17,126 nucleotides of DNA, from positions 1 to 17,126 of the forward strand of contig JAEZCN010000024.1 in the NCBI GenBank assembly GCA_023433515.1. Reading direction: 5' to 3'. Below the pieces are notes generated by a model, which ran no database searches, was not told the DNA's origin, and saw nothing but the letters and a program-made list of their open reading frames with translations. The DNA is from Pseudomonadota bacterium. Its GTDB lineage: Bacteria; Pseudomonadota; Gammaproteobacteria; Steroidobacterales; Steroidobacteraceae. Made by a program: the position numbers and the translations under genes. Shown in pieces: positions 1 to 6,248 of this stretch (the stretch's first letter is position 1; each line of letters begins with the position of its first letter).

Positions 1-144
1 GAAGATTATCCGAGCGCGGCAAGCGCCCATGCGACATTAACCATAAAAATAAGCGTTGTGACGACTGGTTCCGCGACGAAAGGAAGCCCTTTCAGACCTC
101 GCTTTGGGGCAGAATAAGTAGCATCCCGAGTCACGGAGAAAATC

Positions 145-795
145 ATGCAGACCGAGTTCGCGCGCGCCCAGATGATCACGCAGCAGGTACGTGCGTGGGA
201 CGTGCTCGACGATCGCGTGCTCGACGCCATGCGCCGCACGCCGCGCGAACTCTTCGTGCCCGAACGTTACATGGGAATCGCGTTCGCGGACGCCGCCATT
301 CCGCTGCGCCCGGGTCAGCACATGTTGCCGCCGAAAATCGTGGGACGCCTCCTGCAGGCGCTGGATGCCCAGCCCGGCATGCGCGCGCTGGTCATCGGCT
401 CGGGCACCGGATACGTACCGGCGTGCCTTTCGGCGATGGGTGCGAGCGTACGCGCGGTCGAAATCGATGCCGAACTCGCGGCCGCGTCGCGCGGCAACCT
501 CAAGGCGGCCGGCTTCGGCCAGGTCGAGGTGGTCACGGATGACATCTTTCACTTGGATTTCGGCAGCGGCTACGCGCTAATCGCGGTGTGCGGCGCGCTG
601 CCGCTGTACGACGAACGGTTCGCTCGCGCGTTGTCCGTGGGCGGGAAGGCTTTCGTCGTCGTCGGCGCGAGCCTGCCACAGGAGGCTCTCTTGGTTACAC
701 GTACCACGAATGACGCCTGGACCAGCACGGGACTCTTCGAGACGTCGATCGATGCGCTCGAAAATGCCCCGCGTCCGGAGCGTTTCCAGTTCTGA
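145..795 (+). CDS. Divergent protein-L-isoaspartate O-methyltransferase (PCMT) family protein
   Basis: This is a 216-residue class I SAM-dependent methyltransferase of the PCMT family, which in its classical form repairs isoaspartyl residues in damaged cytoplasmic proteins. The family N-terminus is visible (TPRELFVPE at 32-40, then FADAAIPL), followed by the SAM-binding loop GSGTGY at 85-90 and the acidic post-loop VEID at 105-108. In classical PCMT a GQTISQP segment carries the catalytic Ser; here it reads GQHMLPP (57-63) with Leu61 in that place, so ordinary repair activity is doubtful. The ATG has a good Shine-Dalgarno GGAG at 135-138. The stop overlaps the start of the rhodanese gene by one base, so the two are probably translationally coupled. 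Family assignment is firm; substrate is unknown. Confidence 0.88.
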   Translation: MQTEFARAQMITQQVRAWDVLDDRVLDAMRRTPRELFVPERYMGIAFADAAIPLRPGQHMLPPKIVGRLLQALDAQPGMRALVIGSGTGYVPACLSAMGASVRAVEIDAELAAASRGNLKAAGFGQVEVVTDDIFHLDFGSGYALIAVCGALPLYDERFARALSVGGKAFVVVGASLPQEALLVTRTTNDAWTSTGLFETSIDALENAPRPERFQF

Positions 796-1115
796 TGATC
801 CGGGAAATGCCCGTTACCGAGCTCAAGGCCCGGCGCGACCAGGGAGAGTCGCCGCTGGTCATCGACGTGCGCGAGGACTGGGAACTGCAACTTGCGAGCA
901 TCCCGGGCGTCGTACATGTGCCTATGAACCAACTACCAGCGCGCCTCGGGGAGTTTTCTCGCGACGCTGAGACAGTCGTGATGTGCCATGCCGGCGGCCG
1001 ATCCTTGCGGGTCGCCCACTACCTGGCCAACCAGGGGTTCACGAACGTCGCCAACCTGACCGGCGGAATTTCCGCCTGGAGTCAGGAGGTCGATGCAACC
1101 GTGCCCCGGTATTGA
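795..1115 (+). CDS. Single-domain rhodanese-like sulfurtransferase
   Basis: A 106-residue stand-alone rhodanese domain, a fold that carries persulfide sulfur on a cysteine and transfers it to acceptors such as cyanide or thiol proteins. The substrate loop CHAGGRS is at 64-70 with catalytic Cys64 and Arg69 in the usual positions. The flanking LVIDVRE (21-27) and NLTGGISAW (87-95) match the conserved CH2 regions. It has no signal peptide, so it should be cytoplasmic. Its ATG lies in the ATGA overlap with the methyltransferase stop; a second ATG at residue 5 is possible but less well placed. It resembles GlpE/PspE-type proteins in size, but no glycerol or phage-shock genes are nearby. It ends before the tolC promoter. 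Confidence 0.93.
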   Translation: MIREMPVTELKARRDQGESPLVIDVREDWELQLASIPGVVHVPMNQLPARLGEFSRDAETVVMCHAGGRSLRVAHYLANQGFTNVANLTGGISAWSQEVDATVPRY

Positions 1116-1159
1116 ATCGTCTAAGCTTTTCGCGAAGTTGCCCTGGCCCCGGTGGCAGG

Positions 1160-1176
1160 TGATATAGTGATATACA
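1160..1176 (+). promoter_or_regulatory. Candidate extended -10 promoter for the tolC-family gene
   Basis: Two overlapping extended -10 elements lie in the 83-base gap before the gene: TG-A-TATAGT at 1160-1168 and TG-A-TATACA at 1168-1176. The nearest -35-like box is TTGCCC at 1138-1143, 19 bases from the first element, which is long; an extended -10 tolerates that. An AGGA at 1186-1189 serves as ribosome binding site for the ATG at 1199. The local AT-rich patch stands out in this GC-rich DNA. Prediction only. Confidence 0.45.
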
Positions 1177-1198
1177 ACACTAACGAGGATTCTAATTA

Positions 1199-2671
1199 AT
1201 GCGCCGTCTAGTCGCCCTCGGGATGGGATGTCTCATCTCCGCCACCGCATCCAGCGAAGACCTACTGACCATTTTCGACCAGGCAGTCGTGAACGATCCC
1301 CTGGTCCGCGAGGCGGAATTCACCCGCAAGGCGACCCGTGAGGCGCGCCCGCAGGCCTGGGCGGCTTACCTGCCACAGATCAGCGGGCAGTGGACGAAGA
1401 GCAAGGAAGAAGGCTCGCAGAACAGCCTGTTCCCGCGCCTCGTTCCCATCGACCCCGATGATCCGACGTCCGCGATCGTGATCCAGCAGCAAGCCCAGGT
1501 CGGCACTTCGGAACCGGAAAGCACGCGCTGGGGTATTCAGCTCTCGCAGAGCATCTTCAACTGGGGCGGTCTCGTCGGACTCAAGCAGGCCGGACGCATC
1601 GTCGCGCAGGCGGACGCGGACTATGGCGTCGCGCAGCAGGATCTGGCGCTGCGAGTCTCGGCGCGCTACTTCGACGTGCTCGCCGCGCAGGACAACGTGC
1701 AGGCGCAGCAGGCTTCCCTCGACGCCATTTCGCGCCAGCTCGAGCAGGCGGAGAAGCGCTTCGAAGTCGGACTGATCGCGATCACCGACGTGCAGGAAGC
1801 GCGCGCCGCGCGGGACACCGCCGCCGCCGACCTGATCGCGTCCAAGCGTCAGCTCGCGACCTCGCAGGAGTTGCTGCGCGAGATCACCGATCTGCAGTAC
1901 GCCGTGCTCGCGACGCCGCGCGCGACGATGCCGCTGCAGATTCCCGAGCCCGCCGATCCGCAGAAATGGGTCGAGGCGTCGATGGAACAGAACCTGTCGC
2001 TGACCTCGAGCCGGCTCGGCGCCGACATCGCGCGCGACGATGTGCGCGTGCAGTTCGGCGGTCACCTGCCGCAGGTCGATCTCGTCCTGGGCAGGTCGCA
2101 CTTCGAATCGGACGATGTCCAGTCCTTCGATCCGATTCCGGAGCGCGGCTTCCCCGGCGGCAGTTCGCCCTCCTCGCAGGAATCGGACACCGACAAGTCC
2201 ATCAGCCTGCAGGTGACGGTGCCCATCTGGTCGAGCGGCGGGACACATTCGCGCGTGAAGCAGTCTTCCTATCGCTGGCAGGCCGCGAAGCAGCGTCTCG
2301 AGCGCGTGTCGCGCGAGACCGAGCGCACGGCGCGCGATGCCTACCTGGGTGTCGTTTCGGAGATCTCGCGCGTCCAGGCGCTCAAGCAGGCACTCGAATC
2401 GTCCGCGACCGCGCTGCGCGCGACCGAGGCAGGCTACGACGTCGGCACCCGCACCGCGGTCGACGTGCTCGCGGCACGCCAGCAACTCGTGCAGGCGCAG
2501 ACGGCCTATTCGCGCAGCCGCTACGACTACGTGCTCAACGTGCTGCGTCTCAAGCAGGCGGCCGGCATCCTCGACCGCAAGGCGCTCGAGGACGTCAACG
2601 CCTGGCTGGAGAATCCGCCGCCGCCGGCGAATCCGCCGGTCGCGCCGGGGCAGTCGCAGCCGCCGACCTGA
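1199..2671 (+). CDS. tolC: TolC-family outer-membrane efflux protein (type I secretion/RND exit duct)
   Basis: A 490-residue outer-membrane channel subunit that would trimerise and provide the exit duct for tripartite efflux pumps or type I secretion. A short signal peptide covers about residues 1-18. The two structural repeats of the OEP family are visible: the first has the YLPQISGQ start (58-64), the long helical stretch at 135-230 and RFEVGLIAITDVQEARA at 187-203. The second has ISLQVTVPIWSSGG (335-348) and GYDVGTRTAVDVLAARQQL (412-430). Length fits the TolC subfamily. A Ser/Asp-rich insert (about 302-333) precedes the second beta segment, and the C-terminus is a proline-rich tail (473-490) of unknown use. 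No inner-membrane pump or adaptor gene adjoins it, so it probably serves pumps encoded elsewhere. Confidence 0.95.
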   Translation: MRRLVALGMGCLISATASSEDLLTIFDQAVVNDPLVREAEFTRKATREARPQAWAAYLPQISGQWTKSKEEGSQNSLFPRLVPIDPDDPTSAIVIQQQAQVGTSEPESTRWGIQLSQSIFNWGGLVGLKQAGRIVAQADADYGVAQQDLALRVSARYFDVLAAQDNVQAQQASLDAISRQLEQAEKRFEVGLIAITDVQEARAARDTAAADLIASKRQLATSQELLREITDLQYAVLATPRATMPLQIPEPADPQKWVEASMEQNLSLTSSRLGADIARDDVRVQFGGHLPQVDLVLGRSHFESDDVQSFDPIPERGFPGGSSPSSQESDTDKSISLQVTVPIWSSGGTHSRVKQSSYRWQAAKQRLERVSRETERTARDAYLGVVSEISRVQALKQALESSATALRATEAGYDVGTRTAVDVLAARQQLVQAQTAYSRSRYDYVLNVLRLKQAAGILDRKALEDVNAWLENPPPPANPPVAPGQSQPPT

Positions 2672-2685
2672 CCGGGTAGTTAGAG

Positions 2686-2719
2686 GAACCGCTGCTTCCC
2701 GTCAGGGCAGCAGCGGTTC
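2686..2719. terminator. Convergent hairpin between tolC-family gene and waaA
   Basis: A perfect 10-base inverted repeat, GAACCGCTGC at 2686-2695 and GCAGCGGTTC at 2710-2719, encloses a loop that contains a further CCC/GGG pairing around GTCA. It lies 14 bases past the tolC-family stop and covers the stop codon and last codons of the oppositely oriented waaA. No run of T follows on either strand, so it may act as a weak bidirectional terminator or as an mRNA 3'-end stabiliser. Confidence 0.55.
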
Positions 2720-3961
2720 GATGAAGTTCATGAGGCGCGTGACCGCGCCGCGATTCTCGTCCACCGCCTTGCGGCCGGCCGCGCCCATCCGGGCACGTGC
2801 CGCCGGATCGGCCAGCAACTCTCCGACGACAGCCGCAAGACCCGCCGAATCCTGCACGAGGCGAACGGCGCCACGCTCCGCGAGCAGCTTGGCGATGTCC
2901 GCGGAATTGAAATTGTGCGGCCCGGCGATGATCGGTAATCCCAACGCCGCGGGCTCGAGCAGGTTGTGCCCGCCGATGGGCACGAGGCTCCCGCCCACGA
3001 AGGCCACGTCCCCCGCCGCGTAGAACGGCGGCAATTCGCCGAGCGTGTCGAGCAGGAAAACCTGCGTCTGCGGCGTCACGGGCCTGCCGCTGGTACGTGA
3101 CACGAATTCGATGCCCTGCTCGCGCAGGCTCGCGGCGACGTCGGCGAAGCGCGGCGGATGCCGGGGCACGAGCACCAGCAGCGCGTTCGAGAATCGCTCG
3201 CGTACTCTTGCGTGCGCGGCGATGAGCTCGTCTTCCTCCTGCGCGTGCGTGCTGCCCGCGACCCACACCGGGCGATGTACGCCGAGCAGTCGCCGCAGTT
3301 CGTGCCCCCGCGCCTCGATGTCGGGTGGATAGCCGAAGTCGAACTTGATGTTGCCCACCACGTGCGTGAGCGCCGGGTTCGCGCCGATCGACACGAAACG
3401 TTCTGCATCCTGCGGGCTCTGCGCCGCGATGAAGATGCCGTTCGACAACGTCTCGCGGAACAACCCGACGAGGCGCCGGTAGCTCTTCACCGAACGCGGC
3501 GAGATGCGCGCGCTCGCGAGCACCAGCGGCACTCCCTGGCGGCCGCAGCGGTGATACAGGTTCGGCCAGATCTCCGTTTCGAGGATCACGGCGAGTTGCG
3601 GCCGCACGCGCTGGAAAAAACGCCGCACGGACCCGGGCAGGTCGATCGGCACGTAGCGCACGTCGACGCGCTGCTTGAACAGCGCCTGCGCGCGCGCGCG
3701 GCCGGTCGGCGTCACCGTCGTGAGCACCAGCGGGATGTGCGGGAACCTCTCGAGCAGTGCCTCGACCAGCGGAACCGCGGCCTGCACTTCACCGACCGAT
3801 ACCGCGTGGACCCAGATGCTGCGTCCATCGACGGCCCGACCCAATCCGAATCGCTCGGAGAATCCGCGCCATTGACTGCGCTCGCGAAAGCCACGCACGG
3901 CGAGCGCGCCGATCACGATCGGCGAGATCAGGTAGGCGATGACGATGTAGAGGAACCGCAA
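2702..3961 (-). CDS. waaA: 3-deoxy-D-manno-octulosonic acid (Kdo) transferase
   Basis: This 419-residue GT30 enzyme transfers Kdo from CMP-Kdo to lipid IVA at the cytoplasmic face of the inner membrane, an essential step of lipopolysaccharide synthesis. An N-terminal membrane anchor (about 3-22) precedes the WVHAVSVGE motif (50-58), whose Glu58 matches the catalytic Glu. The C-terminal half has PRHPPRF (266-272) and GGHNLLEPAALGLPIIAGPH (330-349) for CMP-Kdo binding. The open frame extends far upstream, but that part is a shadow of kdkA; the first start compatible with the family length is the TTG at 3961, 11 bases after the kdkA stop. No strong Shine-Dalgarno is visible, so translation is probably coupled to kdkA. 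Whether it adds one or two Kdo units cannot be read directly, but the kdkA neighbour suggests one phosphorylated Kdo. Confidence 0.95.
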   Translation of the reverse strand: MRFLYIVIAYLISPIVIGALAVRGFRERSQWRGFSERFGLGRAVDGRSIWVHAVSVGEVQAAVPLVEALLERFPHIPLVLTTVTPTGRARAQALFKQRVDVRYVPIDLPGSVRRFFQRVRPQLAVILETEIWPNLYHRCGRQGVPLVLASARISPRSVKSYRRLVGLFRETLSNGIFIAAQSPQDAERFVSIGANPALTHVVGNIKFDFGYPPDIEARGHELRRLLGVHRPVWVAGSTHAQEEDELIAAHARVRERFSNALLVLVPRHPPRFADVAASLREQGIEFVSRTSGRPVTPQTQVFLLDTLGELPPFYAAGDVAFVGGSLVPIGGHNLLEPAALGLPIIAGPHNFNSADIAKLLAERGAVRLVQDSAGLAAVVGELLADPAARARMGAAGRKAVDENRGAVTRLMNFIEPLLP

Positions 3962-3972
3962 GCGGCTGGCGC

Positions 3973-4734
3973 CTACGCGAGCGATGCTTGCGGCAACCCC
4001 GCCGACTCGCGATATCCCGCGAGCAGCGTGTGCCAGTCCTGGTCCGTGAAGCTGTCGGGCGCGGCGAGCAACGTCACCTTTTCGAGCGAGCGATACAGTC
4101 GCACGAGCGTGGTGTCGGCCCACCAGCCGCGCTTGCGCAGCGTGCCGCGATCGAAGTCGATGATGTACACCGAATCGGGCGCGAGCAGGACGTTGTGCGC
4201 GTTGAGATCCGCGTGATAGACGCCCGCGTCGTGAAAGCGCCGGATGCAGCGGCCGATCGCCACCCACTGCGTGAGCGACAACGGACCCTGGAGCAGTCGC
4301 GCCGCGAGCGACTCGCTGTTCTCGATCCGCTGCGTGATCAGGTCGGCGGTGTAGAACATTCCGTCGCGGCGAAACCGCGCGGCGATGGGCGCCGGGACCG
4401 GCAACCCGGCCCGATGCAGATGGTAAGTCAGGAACCACTCCGCGAAGGAGCGCGTTTCCATCTCGCTGCGGAACCAGTAGCGGTCCTTCGATATCTTCGC
4501 CACCAGTCCGCCGCGCCGGTAATGCCGCAATACGAAGCCCGCGTCCCCGGCGCGGATGAACCAGGTGGTCCCGCGGCCGCGCGCCGTCCCGTCGATGGCG
4601 TCGTGCTTGCGCCAGTACTCAGGGTCGAAGAACTCCGGTGAGAAATTGCTCGTCCGGGAGGTGTCGTATAGCATCCGGCCGCCATCGATGACGGCTTCGC
4701 TGACTTCCGCTCCAACGGGCCAGTGACGCTTCAT
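3973..4734 (-). CDS. kdkA: 3-deoxy-D-manno-octulosonic acid kinase
   Basis: A 253-residue kinase with the KdkA/lipopolysaccharide-kinase fold, which phosphorylates the Kdo of Kdo-lipid IVA at O-4 using ATP. The catalytic loop HADLNAHNVLL (174-184) has Asp176 and Asn181. The metal-binding IIDFDRG (191-197) follows, and KdkA-typical sequence WFRSEMETRSFAEW (87-100) lies between the lobes. The product is cytoplasmic or peripheral, with no membrane segment. The ATG is preceded by GAAAGA, a plausible ribosome binding site. It is followed after 11 bases by waaA, so the two form an operon for the inner core. It starts only 26 bases from the divergent GT9 gene. Confidence 0.95.
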   Translation of the reverse strand: MKRHWPVGAEVSEAVIDGGRMLYDTSRTSNFSPEFFDPEYWRKHDAIDGTARGRGTTWFIRAGDAGFVLRHYRRGGLVAKISKDRYWFRSEMETRSFAEWFLTYHLHRAGLPVPAPIAARFRRDGMFYTADLITQRIENSESLAARLLQGPLSLTQWVAIGRCIRRFHDAGVYHADLNAHNVLLAPDSVYIIDFDRGTLRKRGWWADTTLVRLYRSLEKVTLLAAPDSFTDQDWHTLLAGYRESAGLPQASLA

Positions 4735-4760
4735 TCTTTCACGTCCACGGAAGAGCGAGA
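4735..4760. promoter_or_regulatory. Divergent gap between kdkA-waaA and GT9-DUF6165-M24 operons
   Basis: Only 26 bases separate the two start codons, so any promoter for either operon must lie partly inside the opposing gene. The gap holds the GAAAGA of kdkA (minus strand) and an AGAG/CGAGA purine stretch before the GTG of the GT9 gene. I saw no convincing -35/-10 pair. A 6-base hairpin (4782-4787 with 4792-4797, loop AAGC) lies in codons 8-13 of the GT9 gene. Confidence 0.35.
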
Positions 4761-5843
4761 GTGCGGGCCGAATACTTTTCGCCGGCGAAGCCGCCGGACA
4801 AAGCTTGTTTGTTGCGACTCTCCGCGATTGGCGACACCTGCCACGTGGTGCCCCTGCTGCGCAGGCTGCAGGCGGCGTGGCCGCGCACGCGCTTCACGTG
4901 GGTGATCGGCAAGCTGGAAGCGAAACTGATGGGACTCATTCCTGATGTGGAGCTTATCACCGTGGACAAGGGCGCTGGCCTCGCGGCATACGGCCGGCTG
5001 CGGACCGAGATGCAACGGCGCGGCGCCTTCGATCTGCTGCTGCATCTGCAGTTGTCGCTGCGCGCCAGCGCGGCCGCCGCGTGTATGCCCGCCCGGGTGA
5101 AGCTGGGCTTCGACCGGTCGCGAGCGCGCGAACTGCAGTGGCTGTTCACGAATGCGCGCATCGCGCCGCGCGCCCGCGAACACGTGCTCGACAGCTTCCA
5201 GGGTTTCGCGGACGCGCTCGGGATTCCGCGCCAGCCGCCGCGCTGGGACATCCCGCTCACTCGCGACGCGCTCGACTACGCCGCGCACCTGGTTCCGGAT
5301 TCGCAGCCGACGATGGTGATCAGCGCCTGCTCGAGTCACCGCGCCCGAAACTGGCTGCCCGAGCGTTACGCGGCCGTGGCGGAGCACGCCGTCAGAAGGC
5401 ACGGCATGCGCGTCATCCTGAGCGGCGGACCCAGCGGCGTGGAACGGGAAATGGCGCAGGCGATCTCGCGCCATCTGCACGTGCCGGTCATCGACCAGGT
5501 CGGCAAGGACACCCTGCCGCAGCTGCTCGCGTTGCTCGCGCGCTCGACCGTGCTCGTCACGCCCGATTCGGGTCCGGCGCACATGGCGACGATGGTCAAT
5601 CTTCCCGTCATCGGTTTGTACGCGGCCACGAATCCCGCGCGCAGCGGGCCCTACCTGTCGCGGCGCTGGTGCGTGGACGCGTACGAAGCCGCGGCGCACA
5701 AATTCCTCGGCAAGAACCCGGCGGAAATTCCCTGGACCACGAAGATCGAACGTCCCGGAGTCATGGAGCTCATCGAGGTGAATGCCGTCAACGCCAGACT
5801 CGACGAACTGCTAGCCTTGAGCCCTTCGGCGCGATTGGCGTGA
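4761..5843 (+). CDS. GT9 family glycosyltransferase, probable LPS heptosyltransferase
   Basis: A 360-residue GT-B enzyme of family GT9, which transfers heptose from ADP-heptose to the Kdo inner core on the cytoplasmic side. Family marks are LRLSAIGDTCHVVPLLRRL (18-36) with the acceptor-site Asp25, DLLLHLQLSLRAS (91-103), the nucleotide-binding core RNWLPERYA with RVILSGGPSG, and PDSGPAHMA (268-276). The start is a GTG with a weak purine-rich site; it adds about 15 residues before the usual LLRLSAIGD beginning, so a start nearer that point is possible. The divergent kdkA-waaA pair supports a core-LPS role. WaaC and WaaF cannot be told apart with confidence here, and no second heptosyltransferase is present. 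The DUF6165 gene follows after 10 bases. Confidence 0.88.
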   Translation: MRAEYFSPAKPPDKACLLRLSAIGDTCHVVPLLRRLQAAWPRTRFTWVIGKLEAKLMGLIPDVELITVDKGAGLAAYGRLRTEMQRRGAFDLLLHLQLSLRASAAAACMPARVKLGFDRSRARELQWLFTNARIAPRAREHVLDSFQGFADALGIPRQPPRWDIPLTRDALDYAAHLVPDSQPTMVISACSSHRARNWLPERYAAVAEHAVRRHGMRVILSGGPSGVEREMAQAISRHLHVPVIDQVGKDTLPQLLALLARSTVLVTPDSGPAHMATMVNLPVIGLYAATNPARSGPYLSRRWCVDAYEAAAHKFLGKNPAEIPWTTKIERPGVMELIEVNAVNARLDELLALSPSARLA

Positions 5844-5853
5844 AGATATCGAC

Positions 5854-6246
5854 ATGAAAGACATACTGGTTCCCGTCAGCCCGGGCGAACTGCTCGACAA
5901 GATCACGATCCTGCGCATCAAGGCGGCGCGCATGAGCGACGCGGTCAAGGTCGCGAACGTCGAGCACGAGCTCGAACTGCTCGAGAAGACCTGGCGCGAC
6001 TCCGGCGCGGCCGCGGGCAACATCGGCGACGAAGAAGCGAATCTCACGCGCGTGAACGAGGCATTGTGGGTGATCGAGGACGACATCCGCGACGAGGAAC
6101 GCGCCGGACGATTCGGCGAGAAATTCATCGAGCTCGCGCGCGCGGTCTACATCACGAACGACGAACGCGCTGCGATCAAGAAGCGGATCAACGTCGCGCT
6201 CGGCTCGAACATCGTCGAAGAAAAATCGTACACGCCGTACAAGTAG
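5854..6246 (+). CDS. DUF6165 family protein in LPS operon
   Basis: A 130-residue soluble protein that I recognise as DUF6165 from its opening ILVPVSPGELLDKITILRIK (4-23). It is rich in charged helices and contains no signal peptide, cysteine or membrane segment. The middle (about 44-115) looks like a helical bundle, and the end SYTPYK is polar. No catalytic motif is evident, and I do not assign a function. Members of this family are often found beside glycosyltransferase genes, and here it lies 10 bases after the GT9 gene and 2 bases before the M24 peptidase gene. Co-translation suggests an accessory role in envelope polysaccharide work, which is inference. Confidence 0.85.
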   Translation: MKDILVPVSPGELLDKITILRIKAARMSDAVKVANVEHELELLEKTWRDSGAAAGNIGDEEANLTRVNEALWVIEDDIRDEERAGRFGEKFIELARAVYITNDERAAIKKRINVALGSNIVEEKSYTPYK

Positions 6247-6248
6247 AA

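Noticed and set aside
6..239. 77-residue minus-strand frame at the left edge with a hydrophobic end
   Set aside because: It overlaps the start of the methyltransferase gene, has no family motif, and the hydrophobic stretch is short. The first 144 bases show nothing else definite.
1262..2485. 407-residue open frame on the minus strand opposite the tolC-family gene
   Set aside because: It is Arg-rich low-complexity sequence without domain features, explained as the mirror of the TolC-family coding region.
3158..4216. 352-residue plus-strand frame opposite waaA and kdkA
   Set aside because: It spans two real genes on the opposite strand and has an Arg/His-rich shadow composition.
3962..4438. 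N-terminal extension of the waaA reading frame
   Set aside because: It overlaps kdkA in another frame, is Arg/Ala-rich and is not part of the Kdo transferase family.
6066..6248. N-terminal extension of the M24 peptidase frame
   Set aside because: It overlaps DUF6165 and would bury the twin-arginine signal; the ATG at 6249 explains the export motif.
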